The notes under the pieces are model-generated. The model was not told the DNA's origin. It saw only the letters and a list, made by a program, of their open reading frames with translations, and did no database searches. A DNA stretch of 64,000 nt, from contig NZ_ASJR01000003.1 of the NCBI RefSeq assembly GCF_000474745.1, forward strand, positions 1-64,000, read 5' to 3'. Below, one piece after another: positions 1 through 9,800 of this stretch. Both the position numbers and the translations under genes were made by a program. The DNA comes from Chitinivibrio alkaliphilus ACht1. GTDB taxonomy: Bacteria > Fibrobacterota > Chitinivibrionia > Chitinivibrionales > Chitinivibrionaceae. How positions within the stretch are numbered: position 1 is the first letter of the stretch; the number at the start of each line of letters is the position of its first letter.

Positions 1-1
1 C

Positions 2-160
2 CATGCAAGCTATAAGCTATTGGTACAACGAATTAATCAGTTTCGGAAAGAGCTGCTTAACCTTGCAGAAGATGATGATCGATCGGATCGTGTATACAAT
101 GTGAATTTTCTTGTGGTGCCTGTTTCTGAACAGGTTCAGAGGGGAGATACAGGTTCATGA
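2..160 (+). CDS. C-terminal end of a TIGR02147/DUF4423-like protein (5' truncated by window)
   Basis: Only the last 52 codons are in the window, read in frame from base 2 to the TGA at 158-160. The visible residues (QFRKELLNLAEDD, then DRVYNVNFLVVPVS) resemble the conserved tail of the TIGR02147/DUF4423 family, which is expanded in Fibrobacter and its relatives and has no settled function. The N-terminal part, which carries a helix-turn-helix-like region in that family, is not visible. The stop overlaps the ATG of the following lipoprotein gene (ATGA), so the two are probably translationally coupled. The assignment rests on a short tail and family memory, so confidence is moderate. Confidence 0.55.
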   Translation, partial: HASYKLLVQRINQFRKELLNLAEDDDRSDRVYNVNFLVVPVSEQVQRGDTGS

Positions 161-1347
161 GACTCTCTTTCTGCCTGCTTCTGCTGATACTGTGTTCCTG
201 TTCTGTTGATCTGGCTGGCCCAGGATCTGAGACGGGGAATCCGAAAGTGGCCGGTGTTATTATGCATGAGGACGAACCGGTAGAGCACGGGAGTGTCTCC
301 TTTTTCCCTGAAACCCCTTCCCACGGTATTGAAGGGGGAGAAGAAATTCGGACAGAGAGCAATGATAAGGGAGTTTTCTCCGTCTCTCTTCCTGAGGGTG
401 GACGGTACCGGGCCTTGGCATGGAGCACGGATTCATCCTTTGGGGTGACCATGCCCCTTGATGATATTCAGGAGGATATCGAATTTTCCCCGTGGCACAT
501 GGATACTACAAGTAGCGTACAAATATACCGCGGAAATTTCGGGGCGGATTCCCTGGATGTTCATATGGTGGCAACCCCTTTTTCTGCAAAGGTTGCTCCG
601 GAAAAAGAGTTTGTCGACTTCGATCACGTACCCCCGGGAAATTATGCCCTTTCTTTTGGTACGGAGGATACCCTTTCCAAGGACTCTCTTACCGTGTATT
701 CGGGCGAATCGGGTATCTATATTATCGAGGCATCCACGGTGGTTGTTTTGGGTGATCCCGATGATACGGTTTTAGTAGAGTTACTGCAGTATCTACACGG
801 AGCAACAGGGCTTCAATATGGTATTGTTTCGTGTCTGGAAGAGGCCCCCGAAGTGTTGACAGAGGCAGAACTTGTATACATTACTCCCGACTTTGCCTTC
901 TCACAAACGGTGGCAGATCAAATCCGTAAGCAGGCTTTCCCCGTATTGTCCGGGCATGGAGAATATCACCACGCCCTTGGATTTGGTACGGATGGGTCTT
1001 CCTCATTGTATCGGGAAACCACGTCCATCCAAATTACCGAAGAAGGCCTTTCGCATCCTCTTGCAGCATTTCTCAATGCGGTGACAGTACAGCATATGCC
1101 GCTCTATGCCGATACCACTGCTCTTGCCTGGACCCATGTCGGCCCTGATGCTAAGATAATCGGACAGGGTATTACGGATCAGCAGGAAAGTTACGTTTTT
1201 CTCTATTCCATGGGATCTCTTCTGGCCGATGGAACCCTGGCTCATGGACATCGAATGGGATTTCCTCTCTCTTCCTCCCCGCTACTACACAACGGTGATG
1301 CACGTAGATTGCTTGCAGAGATGATCCTCTGGGCGGTTTTGTCGTAG
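157..1347 (+). CDS. Secreted lipoprotein of unknown function paired with TIGR02147 gene
   Basis: The 396-residue product starts with a hydrophobic signal ending in L-C-S-C, so Cys15 is the likely lipidated residue (position -2 is atypical). The mature start carries G-S-E-T-G-N-P, a motif I associate with lipoproteins encoded next to TIGR02147 genes in Fibrobacterota. Residues about 30-90 look like a carboxypeptidase-regulatory-like beta domain (V-A-G-V-I, then E-G-G-R-Y-R-A-L-A-W). I recognise no enzyme motif in the rest. The ATG overlaps the upstream stop, and a GGGGAG sequence lies about 10 bases upstream. It is probably anchored in the inner or outer membrane facing the periplasm or surface. 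The function is unknown. Confidence 0.75.
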   Translation: MRLSFCLLLLILCSCSVDLAGPGSETGNPKVAGVIMHEDEPVEHGSVSFFPETPSHGIEGGEEIRTESNDKGVFSVSLPEGGRYRALAWSTDSSFGVTMPLDDIQEDIEFSPWHMDTTSSVQIYRGNFGADSLDVHMVATPFSAKVAPEKEFVDFDHVPPGNYALSFGTEDTLSKDSLTVYSGESGIYIIEASTVVVLGDPDDTVLVELLQYLHGATGLQYGIVSCLEEAPEVLTEAELVYITPDFAFSQTVADQIRKQAFPVLSGHGEYHHALGFGTDGSSSLYRETTSIQITEEGLSHPLAAFLNAVTVQHMPLYADTTALAWTHVGPDAKIIGQGITDQQESYVFLYSMGSLLADGTLAHGHRMGFPLSSSPLLHNGDARRLLAEMILWAVLS

Positions 1348-1363
1348 GCAACCGGTGGAGTAA

Positions 1364-2473
1364 TTACAAGTCAATTAAGAAGTTTCCTGCCTCGTAGATA
1401 CATTGATTGTCTGCAAAGATTTTTCCCTCTGTGCGCATATCACAAATCATATCCCAGTGGAGCGCTGATTCGTTTGAGCCCCCCGTTTCCGCGTAGGCTG
1501 AGCCGAGAGCAAGATGTACGGTTCCTCCCATTTTCTCATCGAAGAGGATGTTCCCCGTGCAGCGGGTGATATTCTCATTGGTTCCAAGGGCTACCTCACC
1601 TACGTACGATGCATTTGCATCTGTGGCAATCATTTCGTGAAGAAAGGATTCGCCCCGGGCGGCCCGCGCCTCCACAACCGCTCCTTTTTTAAAGGTAAGA
1701 CGTACATCTTCCACAATATTTCCTGCGTACACTGCGGGAAAGGAGTAGCGAATTGTTCCATTTACGGAGTATTTATGGGGTGCCGTAAAAACTTCTCCGT
1801 CAGGAAAATTGCGCTTGCCATGGCTGTTTATCCACGTTCTTCCCGCAATAGAGAAGGAGATATCCGTGTCGGGTGCGACATAGCGCAGGGTCGATTTTGT
1901 TTCGAGAAATCGACAAAGTCTTTCCTGTGTGCGTCCTCTTTTTTCCCATATCCCAACCGGATCGGGATGGGAAAGAAAGCCAGCGGAAAAGACAAAATCT
2001 TCGTACTCGCGCAGTGACATGGAGGCTTCCTGCGCATCGAGGGCTGTAGGGTATTGGGTTCCCACCCATGCGAGTTTTTTCTCTGCAGCCCGTTGTGAAA
2101 AGCGTTTCATCCAGTCACGACGAGAACGCTTCCGTAGGGCAATTTTCTCACTGGGAATGTGAGATAACTCCCGGGTGTTGGTGCCGCCCCACACCATCAG
2201 CAGGGCGTCGTACGTATCGGGAATACACGCTTCCCGTGGGCTTATATCGGTAATCTGTGTAGATGATCCTTCGCTCAGCAAAATTTCCTGTAGTCCTGTC
2301 AGAGAGACATCAACTTCGGGCAGCCCTCCCCGGGCAAGCACCTTGGCATAGCACTCATGGATAAGTGGGAGAGTGTGCTCATTTCCGCGAATCAGTACGC
2401 GCTGTCCTTTCTGTATATTGAGTGAGTGCGTGGTGAGTACATGGGCGAGACGTTCAAGGCGAATATCTTTCAA
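1364..2473 (-). CDS. Aminopeptidase, peptidase family M29 (AmpS/aminopeptidase T type)
   Basis: This metal-dependent exo-aminopeptidase removes N-terminal residues from cytosolic peptides. The C-terminal half carries the family's metal-site blocks: G-E-V-A-L-G, D-E-K-M-G-G-T-V-H-L-A-L-G, and the terminal H-W-D-M-I. I place the start at the TTG at 2473 (L-K-D-I-R-L...), because an AGGAGAG ribosome site lies six bases upstream and the homologous part begins there. The longer open frame to 2635 lies inside xerD and has no counterpart in the family. The chosen start gives 369 residues, typical of the shorter M29 members. It overlaps the end of xerD by 20 bases and is the last gene of a minus-strand run. 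Confidence 0.85.
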   Translation of the reverse strand: MKDIRLERLAHVLTTHSLNIQKGQRVLIRGNEHTLPLIHECYAKVLARGGLPEVDVSLTGLQEILLSEGSSTQITDISPREACIPDTYDALLMVWGGTNTRELSHIPSEKIALRKRSRRDWMKRFSQRAAEKKLAWVGTQYPTALDAQEASMSLREYEDFVFSAGFLSHPDPVGIWEKRGRTQERLCRFLETKSTLRYVAPDTDISFSIAGRTWINSHGKRNFPDGEVFTAPHKYSVNGTIRYSFPAVYAGNIVEDVRLTFKKGAVVEARAARGESFLHEMIATDANASYVGEVALGTNENITRCTGNILFDEKMGGTVHLALGSAYAETGGSNESALHWDMICDMRTEGKIFADNQCIYEAGNFLIDL

Positions 2474-3380
2474 GGGATCTCTCCTGTTTTGATCGTGGGT
2501 GGAAGGATCGATGTACCTCCATAAGATGGGTACGGTCGATGTGGGTATAAATTTCGGTGGTGCTGATATTACGGTGTCCGAGCAGTTCCTGTACGACACG
2601 AAGGTCTGCCCCTCCTTCGAGCAGATGTGTGGCATAGGAATGACGAAAGGTGTGGGGAGAAACCGACTTTTCTATTCCTGCCTGAATACAGAGGGTCTGT
2701 ACTATTTTCCACACCCCCATGCGTGAAAGCTTTGTCCCGCGATTATTGAGGAAGATCTCCGGTGCGGAGGGACTTTTTTTTCGTAGGCGGGGGCGTTCTT
2801 CTTCCATATAGCGTTTCAGGGTGCGACGACCATAGGCTCCCAGGGGAACCAGACGTTGTGTGTTTCCTTTCCCGGTAATATGAAGAAAGGTATCGTCCTC
2901 AATGCAGGCTCCGGGGGTGAGGTTTATGAGCTCTGAAACCCGCAGACCGCACCCGTAGAGTAATTCTATTATGGCTGTGTTGCGAAGCGAGAGTTTGGCA
3001 GAGGCAGGAATATGAGAAAGAATACGCTCTATTTCATCGACGGAAAGCACTTGGGGAAGATCTCGCGTTTTCCGTGGGGGTCGGAGCTGTTTGGTGGGGT
3101 TGCTTTCCACCACTTCTTCTGCGGTAAGAAAGGTGTAATAACTTCTGAGAGTACTGATTGTACGAATGATGGAGGCACGGGCAAAGCCTAAATCTGCAAG
3201 AAGATCCAGATACTGGGCAATTTCCTTGTGGCCTACGGAGGTATCAGTACGGCCATGGTCGTGCAAAAAGGCGGCAAAACGGTGCAGGTCGAAGGTGTAT
3301 GAGGAATAGCTATTTTCGCTCAGCCCTTTTTCTGCGCTCAGCCAGCTTTGATACGCCGTAAGATGGGAAACCTCCTTCAC
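2454..3380 (-). CDS. xerD: Tyrosine recombinase XerD/XerC
   Basis: This site-specific recombinase would resolve chromosome dimers at dif during division. The 308-residue product has the N-terminal SAM-like core-binding domain (about residues 5-90) and a C-terminal catalytic domain. Visible catalytic residues are Arg in GCGLRVSEL, the H-x-x-R box in HTFRHSYATHLL, His in LLGHRNISTT, and Tyr in IYTHI. Length and motifs are those of the housekeeping Xer proteins rather than a phage integrase, and no attachment site or other mobile gene is nearby. It overlaps the acetyltransferase stop by 4 bases and the aminopeptidase start by 20. XerC versus XerD cannot be settled from one gene; the protein looks closer to XerD. 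Confidence 0.85.
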   Translation of the reverse strand: MKEVSHLTAYQSWLSAEKGLSENSYSSYTFDLHRFAAFLHDHGRTDTSVGHKEIAQYLDLLADLGFARASIIRTISTLRSYYTFLTAEEVVESNPTKQLRPPRKTRDLPQVLSVDEIERILSHIPASAKLSLRNTAIIELLYGCGLRVSELINLTPGACIEDDTFLHITGKGNTQRLVPLGAYGRRTLKRYMEEERPRLRKKSPSAPEIFLNNRGTKLSRMGVWKIVQTLCIQAGIEKSVSPHTFRHSYATHLLEGGADLRVVQELLGHRNISTTEIYTHIDRTHLMEVHRSFHPRSKQERSLERYSP

Positions 3381-3856
3381 GGTTTCAGCTCTTTTTCCAT
3401 AATGACAATCTCTTTCTGCGGGGTTGCAATCCGTTCATGTACGGAGTAGCCCAGTTTTGCATAGAGGCCTTCGGCAGAACCTGTGTACAAATAGACGCGA
3501 GGGATATTAAAATCTTCCCACAGGAGTTTTTCAGCGTGGGTAATCAATTTCTCCGATATTTTTTGTCCCCGGAATTGAGGACATACAAATACTCCGGCAA
3601 TCCATGGAGAGAGGTCGGGGCGCGTGGCGAAGTCGTTTTCCTTGAGGGTGATTGAACCGGCAAGGACCGAATCAACTACGGCTATGATCGTACAGGGGAT
3701 CTTTCCTTCGACAGCGCGTTGGCGTACCTTGGTGATAACTTGCTCCTGCGATTCTCCCCGTTCGGTGTACATGGTTTCCCACTGGCGATAAATTTCTTCT
3801 CCCAGGGGAATAATATGGTGTGGATGACGGGCTAAATAGGTAATTGTAATATTCAT
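3377..3856 (-). CDS. GNAT-family N-acetyltransferase
   Basis: This 159-residue protein probably transfers an acetyl group from acetyl-CoA to an unknown small-molecule or protein amine. The GNAT core is visible: the beta4 strand region W-I-A-G-V-F-V-C-P-Q, followed by the pyrophosphate-binding loop F-R-G-Q-K-I-S-E-K-L (Q/RxxGxG/A type), and a late segment L-Y-A-K-L-G-Y as in many family members. It sits between the flavoprotein and xerD with 4-base overlaps on both sides, so all three are probably translated from one message. The substrate cannot be read from the sequence. Confidence 0.8.
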   Translation of the reverse strand: MNITITYLARHPHHIIPLGEEIYRQWETMYTERGESQEQVITKVRQRAVEGKIPCTIIAVVDSVLAGSITLKENDFATRPDLSPWIAGVFVCPQFRGQKISEKLITHAEKLLWEDFNIPRVYLYTGSAEGLYAKLGYSVHERIATPQKEIVIMEKELKP

Positions 3857-5031
3857 TCATCCTCCGATACAGGCGTAATGCCGGTGGTATATGCCGTTGC
3901 TATATGAACGTGCACGGCAATGGATTCATGGAGCTGTATTCCCAGGCACGGGCCAGCGAAAAAGAGCCCTTCACAGCGAGTAGATTCTCCTGTTTTTTCA
4001 TGGCGATCATGGATGTCAACGACCCAGGAGGGCTCACGGGAAGGCCCTGTACTTTCGGGAATACAGGGGAATTGTTTGAGTGTAAAGAGTATTTCTCTTC
4101 GTTCTTTTTTTCGGAGGTTCGGCACCGAAGAGGTGCAGCCCCGAGCATGGAGATGGTTTTCACAAGAAGGTATGAGTGCTGGGGGAATAAAGCAGGCGAG
4201 TAACTCGGCGTAGGTTTTATGTCCTCCCTGTTCTATTTCCCGGTTTAGGGCTTTCTTTACTTCTCCCTCGTCTAATTGAGGAAGAAAGTCGATGGTGAGT
4301 GAATCGTCCTCCTTGTGTACGAAGGGGGTAATACGACGAACTGCTGGTCCATCGATGGTTGTACCGGAAAAGAGAATCTCCCCATCGGTGTGGGTGATCT
4401 TTTTTCCGGTGGAAGACCACAGCACAATACGGCCCTTAACCCTGCACGGTTTTTCCAGATTTTGCGTGGTAGAGAGGGGCCTGGGAAGGGGGGGAGCGGC
4501 TGTGAGGGTATGCCCCATTGCTCGAATAAAGGCGGTACAAGGGGCGTTGTCTTCAAGGGGGCTGGTGGCTACTATTAAACGATGGGATTTTTCGGTTTTT
4601 CCCCGCTCTAACTGGACCACAAACTCTTTTATGCCGTACTCTATCTTTTTGATAGGTTCATGGATGACGGATACTCCAAGACGATCTGCCCAGGAGGAGA
4701 ACGCCTCTGCCATATCCTGTGATGTGTTCCCTGAGATGCTGCACTGTCCCGCTGTATTTGTGGTCAGGGCTACGCCCATTCCAGCCAAGAGTGTTCGGAG
4801 CGTTCGTGCAGAACAGGTGCGAAGAGATTCTTGGAGGTGGTTTTTCCCTGAGATGATGTCATGTCCCACGGCATGGCGAGACCACGCACCGAAAAGATAC
4901 CCCTTTTCGTCATAGGAATGGCTTTTGGGGAGATCCTGGGTAATTAGCTGTACCGTGTCACCCCGTAGTTTCGCTGCACAGGCAGCGGTGTAGCCGTAAA
5001 TACCACTGCCGATAACAATGGTCTGTATCAT
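3853..5031 (-). CDS. FAD-dependent oxidoreductase, divergent BaiN/HI0933-like flavoprotein
   Basis: The N-terminus carries the dinucleotide-binding motif V-I-G-S-G-I-Y-G-Y (GxGxxG-like), marking a Rossmann FAD domain. The middle resembles the HI0933/BaiN family: a G-V-A-L-T-x(5)-G segment, then an A-F-S-S-W-A-D-R-L-G-V block, and later R-A-M-G-H-T. The C-terminal E-G-L-F-F-A-G-P fits the family's final FAD-contacting strand. The GGGRCN motif that usually follows the first strand is absent, so this is a divergent member and the electron acceptor and substrate are unknown. It lies 69 bases downstream of the histidine kinase and overlaps the acetyltransferase start by 4 bases. An alternative is a related FAD-binding family such as fumarate reductase-like proteins. 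Confidence 0.65.
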   Translation of the reverse strand: MIQTIVIGSGIYGYTAACAAKLRGDTVQLITQDLPKSHSYDEKGYLFGAWSRHAVGHDIISGKNHLQESLRTCSARTLRTLLAGMGVALTTNTAGQCSISGNTSQDMAEAFSSWADRLGVSVIHEPIKKIEYGIKEFVVQLERGKTEKSHRLIVATSPLEDNAPCTAFIRAMGHTLTAAPPLPRPLSTTQNLEKPCRVKGRIVLWSSTGKKITHTDGEILFSGTTIDGPAVRRITPFVHKEDDSLTIDFLPQLDEGEVKKALNREIEQGGHKTYAELLACFIPPALIPSCENHLHARGCTSSVPNLRKKERREILFTLKQFPCIPESTGPSREPSWVVDIHDRHEKTGESTRCEGLFFAGPCLGIQLHESIAVHVHIATAYTTGITPVSEDE

Positions 5032-5100
5032 AGTTCACCTTTTTGAAAGAGTCTCTAGAGAAAATATATTTTTCTCACGATTGGAGGGACACTGGAGCGC

Positions 5101-6768
5101 TTAGGAGAGTACTCGGGAAATCTCAGCGGTGATCGTGGCAAGAGAGAAGGGTTTAGCAAGAAACCCCTGGGCGCCCATATCATTAATATGTTTTCGCTGT
5201 TGTTCCTCCGAAAAACCTGAGATAAAGATAATCTTCATATTCGGTTGAATTTTCCGTAACTCCTGAGCAGCACTTACCCCATCCATTTCCGGCATGATAA
5301 TATCAAGAATTGCCAAGTCAATGGGAGAAGATTCCCCTTCAGCATACTCTACGGCTTCAATACCATTGGAACAGCAGTGAACGGAGTGGTGAAGCCGTTG
5401 TGCAATAATTTTTGCAAGAATTCGTTGTACCGCCGGTTCATCATCGGCAATGAGAATTCTTTTTCGGGGAGTGTTTTTTGAAGAAAGAGTGTATTCTTCC
5501 TCGGCAGGGATGTCTTCTTTTTTATCTGTACGGGGAAGCGTGATTTTGAACACACTGCCCCTCTCCGGACTACTCTCAATTTCAATTGTTCCCCCATGTT
5601 TTTCAAGGGTCGTGTAGGCCGATGCAAGGCCCATACCCAAGCCATGGCCCGGGTCTTTTGTGGTGAAGAATGGCTCAAAGATACGATCTTGAATGGCTTC
5701 GGGAATGCCGCATCCTGTATCTGAAATTGTCAAGAGCAGTGACGTGGGGCCATCTTTTGTAAGGCGTATTGCGAGAGTTCCCCCCTCTGGCATGGCGTCT
5801 CGGGCGTTAAGAACAATGTTTAAAAGTGCATTTTGTAAGGCTGATTTATTTCCATGTACAAAGATATCTTCTTTGGGAAGGGTGTGTGTTACGTGTATAT
5901 CTTTATTGAAGGTTCGTTCACAGATAGTGCTAATAGTACGAAGGAGGTGGGTGAAATGTACTGGTGTAAATTCGGGGACATCTTTACGGGAGAAGCTAGA
6001 TAGTTTTTCTGTTAAGGTGGCAGCGTGATGTGTCGCAGCAAGAATAATATCAAGATTTTCACGACCGTCTTTTGAAAGGCTTTTGTCTTCTTTGAGAAGT
6101 TCTGCAACGCCATGTATGGCTGAGAGTTGATTGTTGAAATCATGGGAGATGCCCCCGGCTAATTCTCCCAGGGCACGCATTTTTTCCGAGAGAGCTATGG
6201 CCTGTTTCTGTGCAAGTTGCTCAGTAATATCTTTGAAAAGAAGGAGTGTTTTTTCTCCCTGTTGCAAAGAAAAAAGTTGTACGTGATGGATCGTACCATG
6301 AAGATCTCGAACATCGTAGGAAATCCCCTTTTCTGGGACATCTTGGTGCTCGGAAGAGGGGGTACGCACGGCCTTTGTACACCAGGAGGAATAGTTTGGT
6401 AGTTCTTCCCGGGTGTAGCCGAAGGTTTCCGTAAATGCCGGGTTCAGAAAGGTAATTTTGTCTTGAGATGAATACTCCATAATAGGGTGGGGAATGTCTG
6501 TAATTAGTTGGTACTTCTTATGAATTGTCTCTATGTTTTTATTGAGCATGGTGCGAATTAAGGCATAGAGAAAAATTGTGGTTGCTGTGACAAAGAAGAA
6601 CCCCTTCCACGTTTGTAAGAAGGTAAGCTGTCCTGTGTCATGGGTTATGCGTTCAAGGGCGGCATCGGAAAAGGCAATCCACGTAATGCTGATACAAAAA
6701 TAGAGTAGAATAATGCAAAAGGGGCTTTGAAGACATCGGCTGATACCCCTTTTGAGTAGTGCTCCCAT
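5101..6768 (-). CDS. Membrane hybrid sensor histidine kinase (PAS-HisKA-HATPase-receiver)
   Basis: From the chosen ATG the protein has about 555 residues. Two N-terminal membrane segments flank a short periplasmic loop. They are followed by a PAS domain (F-L-N-P-A-F-T-E-T-F-G-Y), a HisKA domain with phospho-acceptor His in G-G-I-S-H-D-F-N-N, and a HATPase domain (N-A-R-D-A-M-P-E-G-G, then D-T-G-C-G-I-P). A C-terminal receiver follows (I-A-D-D-E, phospho-acceptor Asp in L-A-I-L-D-I-I-M-P, Lys in L-A-K-P-F). I prefer the ATG at 6768, preceded by GAGG, over an upstream ATG at 6819 that lacks a ribosome site. There is no separate response regulator nearby, so its output partner is unknown. It lies downstream of the giant activase on the same strand. 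Confidence 0.85.
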   Translation of the reverse strand: MGALLKRGISRCLQSPFCIILLYFCISITWIAFSDAALERITHDTGQLTFLQTWKGFFFVTATTIFLYALIRTMLNKNIETIHKKYQLITDIPHPIMEYSSQDKITFLNPAFTETFGYTREELPNYSSWCTKAVRTPSSEHQDVPEKGISYDVRDLHGTIHHVQLFSLQQGEKTLLLFKDITEQLAQKQAIALSEKMRALGELAGGISHDFNNQLSAIHGVAELLKEDKSLSKDGRENLDIILAATHHAATLTEKLSSFSRKDVPEFTPVHFTHLLRTISTICERTFNKDIHVTHTLPKEDIFVHGNKSALQNALLNIVLNARDAMPEGGTLAIRLTKDGPTSLLLTISDTGCGIPEAIQDRIFEPFFTTKDPGHGLGMGLASAYTTLEKHGGTIEIESSPERGSVFKITLPRTDKKEDIPAEEEYTLSSKNTPRKRILIADDEPAVQRILAKIIAQRLHHSVHCCSNGIEAVEYAEGESSPIDLAILDIIMPEMDGVSAAQELRKIQPNMKIIFISGFSEEQQRKHINDMGAQGFLAKPFSLATITAEISRVLS

Positions 6769-6851
6769 GATGAACCTCGTACAGACAAACTGTTTGGAAA
6801 AAGTATACCATAGATACACTGTCCTGTCTATGATTTTATACAGGTGTGGTC

Positions 6852-9800
6852 TTAACTGTTGAGAATAAGCATTTGCAACCTGTTATGAATATTGGCAATA
6901 CTGCTGTCGGGATCAAAGTCAAGAGAAAGAATTGTACTGTGTGGAGCGCGTTTTTTCAGTCGCTGAATTAAGCCCTTCCCCGTGATATGATTGGGAAGAC
7001 AGCCAAAGGGCTGCAGTATAAGAAATGAACCAATACCGGCATCCATCCACGAGAGAATCTCTCCGGGCATAAGCCACCCTTCTCCCGTGCGATAGGAGAT
7101 ATCCATAACCTGTGCGGCCCGTGCAGCAATGTCCCGAATGTCGCTGTGTGGTTCATAGTATTTAAAAGAGCGCATCTGTTTCTCAACGCGACCAATGACA
7201 TGACCAAACATACCTTCGTAGAGTGAGCCTTGGAGTGCCTTCAGTTTTCCTGCACGGGTATGACCCCGTTCAGCCATGGTTTTCCAGTTTATCGCATCTT
7301 GCCGCCAGAATTCTATGAGAGACGGCAGTACCACTTCTAAATTATTTTCTTCCAGATAAGGTACAATTCCATAATTACTGGCTGGGTGAAAATTAACCAG
7401 AATTTCTCCAATAATTCCCACTCGCTTTTTACGAACTCTTCTATCCGTAGCAAGATCATTGAAGGCGGAAACGGCTGTGGCAAGTTTTTTGAGTGCAGGG
7501 GAAAACCCCCGTGTGCGGAGAGTGGTGACACAAGTGGTGAGCATCCTGTCATGGAGGTTATCTACCTCTGAAGGAGATGCCGCATAGGGACGACATTTAT
7601 AGAGCATATCATCAAGGGCATCAATCAGAGCGAGGCCATGCAAGGTGAAGAGATTAAACTGGAGGGTATTGACGCGAAATCCAGGATTTATCTTGGTATC
7701 GGAAAACTCCGTGGTTGCAACGGGAGTGTGGGAAAACCCCGCCTCATCAAAGGCTTTTCTTCCGAGGGCAGCGTAATGACCGGCGCGACAGTCTTGACAG
7801 TTTTTTGCAAATACTGCTGCTACGCGATGAGCCTCATGGGGATTGGTCTCAAGCCAGTGGAGGTGTTCGCCGATATTAATTTGAGCAGGAAAACAGATAT
7901 CGTTATGAACATACTTTTTTCCCAGGTCAATGGCACGGCGGGTCGCCATGGGAACAATTTCAGGGGTGTACCCCTGTTTCCGAATTGCTTCACTGAGCAG
8001 GTATGAGAATGATTTTGACAAGTTGGGGATAAGAATTTTCCTGTCTCTATCCTTTTTGGTAAACAGTGGAGAGAAGGGGTGTGGCAAGGCGATATGTTGT
8101 GAAGGGGTGAGCTGTTTTCGTGCACGAAGTGATTCGATAAATGAGGTAATCCGTATTTTGAGAGGACCGTGAGCATCGCTTTCGTCAATTTTTAAAATGA
8201 GGGGTGTCTTCTGTGCTCCCGCAAAGAGAATTCGCTGGAGCTCATCACTGTAGATCGCATCGTGTCCGCACCCGAAACTCACCAGTTGCACCAATTCTGT
8301 GCGGGGGGTCGTAATGGTGTAGTGTGCCGCGTGGAAGAGGCGGGTGTGATAGTTGTTTGTAAGATCAATGCGAAGTGTACTTGGCTCAAGGGGTTGTCGC
8401 GGAAGATTCTCCGGTATCAATACGGCAATCCCCATGGCGGTAAATAAATCGGCTACACGATGGTTTACCAATTGATCTCCATGGTAGGGGCGACCAGCCA
8501 TAACAATGGAGGTGGTACCGGTCTCTTCTGCATATTTCTCCACGTCATGGGCGAACTCCCGGAGACGCTTTTCGTAGTTTTTACGGGCATCCTCTGCTGC
8601 TGAGAGGGCTTGTAAAACGGCCTTTTTAGGTTCGCCGAAAGTCTCTTTGAAAAAGCGGATAATCTGGGTGCGGTAGAGCCGTTTGTTGGTCCATTTAAAG
8701 GCGGGAGAAATGAGGGGGACTTCTTTTGTGTCTCCTGTGGTTAGTCGGGTCGTTTTCACCAGTTCAGGATATCCCTGCAGCACGGCACAATTCCAAGAAG
8801 CTTTGTTTTCTGTGTAAGCGGGAAGGTTTTTTAACATGCGCGGTAAAAAGATGCAGTCAACCCCTTTTTCGGCAAGCCGATGGAGGTGGCCGTGTACAAG
8901 TTTTGCGGGGAAGCAGGCCGTGTCAGAGGGGATGTCTTGTAATCCCTTTTCGAAAAGTGGGTAGGAACTTCTACCGGATACATGAACGGCATAGCCTAAA
9001 CGAGTAAAGAGAGTCTCCCAAAAGGGAAGGGTTTCATAGAAATCGAGTACCAGGGGAATACCCACATGTTTTTTCGGTTTTGCCGGTGGTGTGCGGCGTT
9101 TGAGAAGAAGTTTTTCGCGGAAATTCATGCCGTTGGGAACGCGGCGTTTTTCCTGTTTTGTTGGGGTGATTTCTTCGCCCCGCGGGCATCTATTTCCCTT
9201 GATAAAGGTTGTGCCATCGCAAAAGGTTATTATGGTTCGCAGGCAGGCGTTACTACACAAGCCACAGCGGTTTTCTTCTGATTGACGCCAGGTGAGTTTG
9301 CGCACTGCGTGTTCTCCAATAAAGTGCGACGAGGGCTTTCCCCTTTGCGCCTTGCGTGTGAGGAGGGCAATACCAAGAGCACCCATTTCACCTGGAAGGG
9401 GAGGTCGAATCACCTCTACATCATGACCCACATAGTCAATAAACGCCTTGAGTACCGCATCGTTTTTAAACGTGCCCCCTTGGACAACGATTTTCTTTCC
9501 CAAGGTGTTGGTATTTGAAAGACGTATTACCTTAGTAAAGAGATTTTCAATGATGGATCGGCATAATCCTCCAAGAATTTCACCCCGACTATGTCCCCGT
9601 TTTTGTTCTGAAATAATTGAACTGTTCATAAAGACCGTACATCGAGAGCCCAACTGGGGCGGATCTGCTGCGGTAAAGGCGTGATGGGCAATTTCTTGAG
9701 CAGGGATTCCCACGGAAGAGGAATAGGACTCTATAAAGGAGCCGCATCCAGCACTGCATGCTTCATTGAGCACCATGTTGGTAATTACGCCGTCCCGTAA

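Noticed and set aside
2454-3380. Tyrosine recombinase as a sign of a mobile element
   Set aside because: Length and motifs match housekeeping Xer, it is embedded in an operon, and no att site, insertion sequence or phage gene is near.
4292-4915. 207-codon open frame antisense to the flavoprotein
   Set aside because: No recognisable motif and fully inside a better-supported gene.
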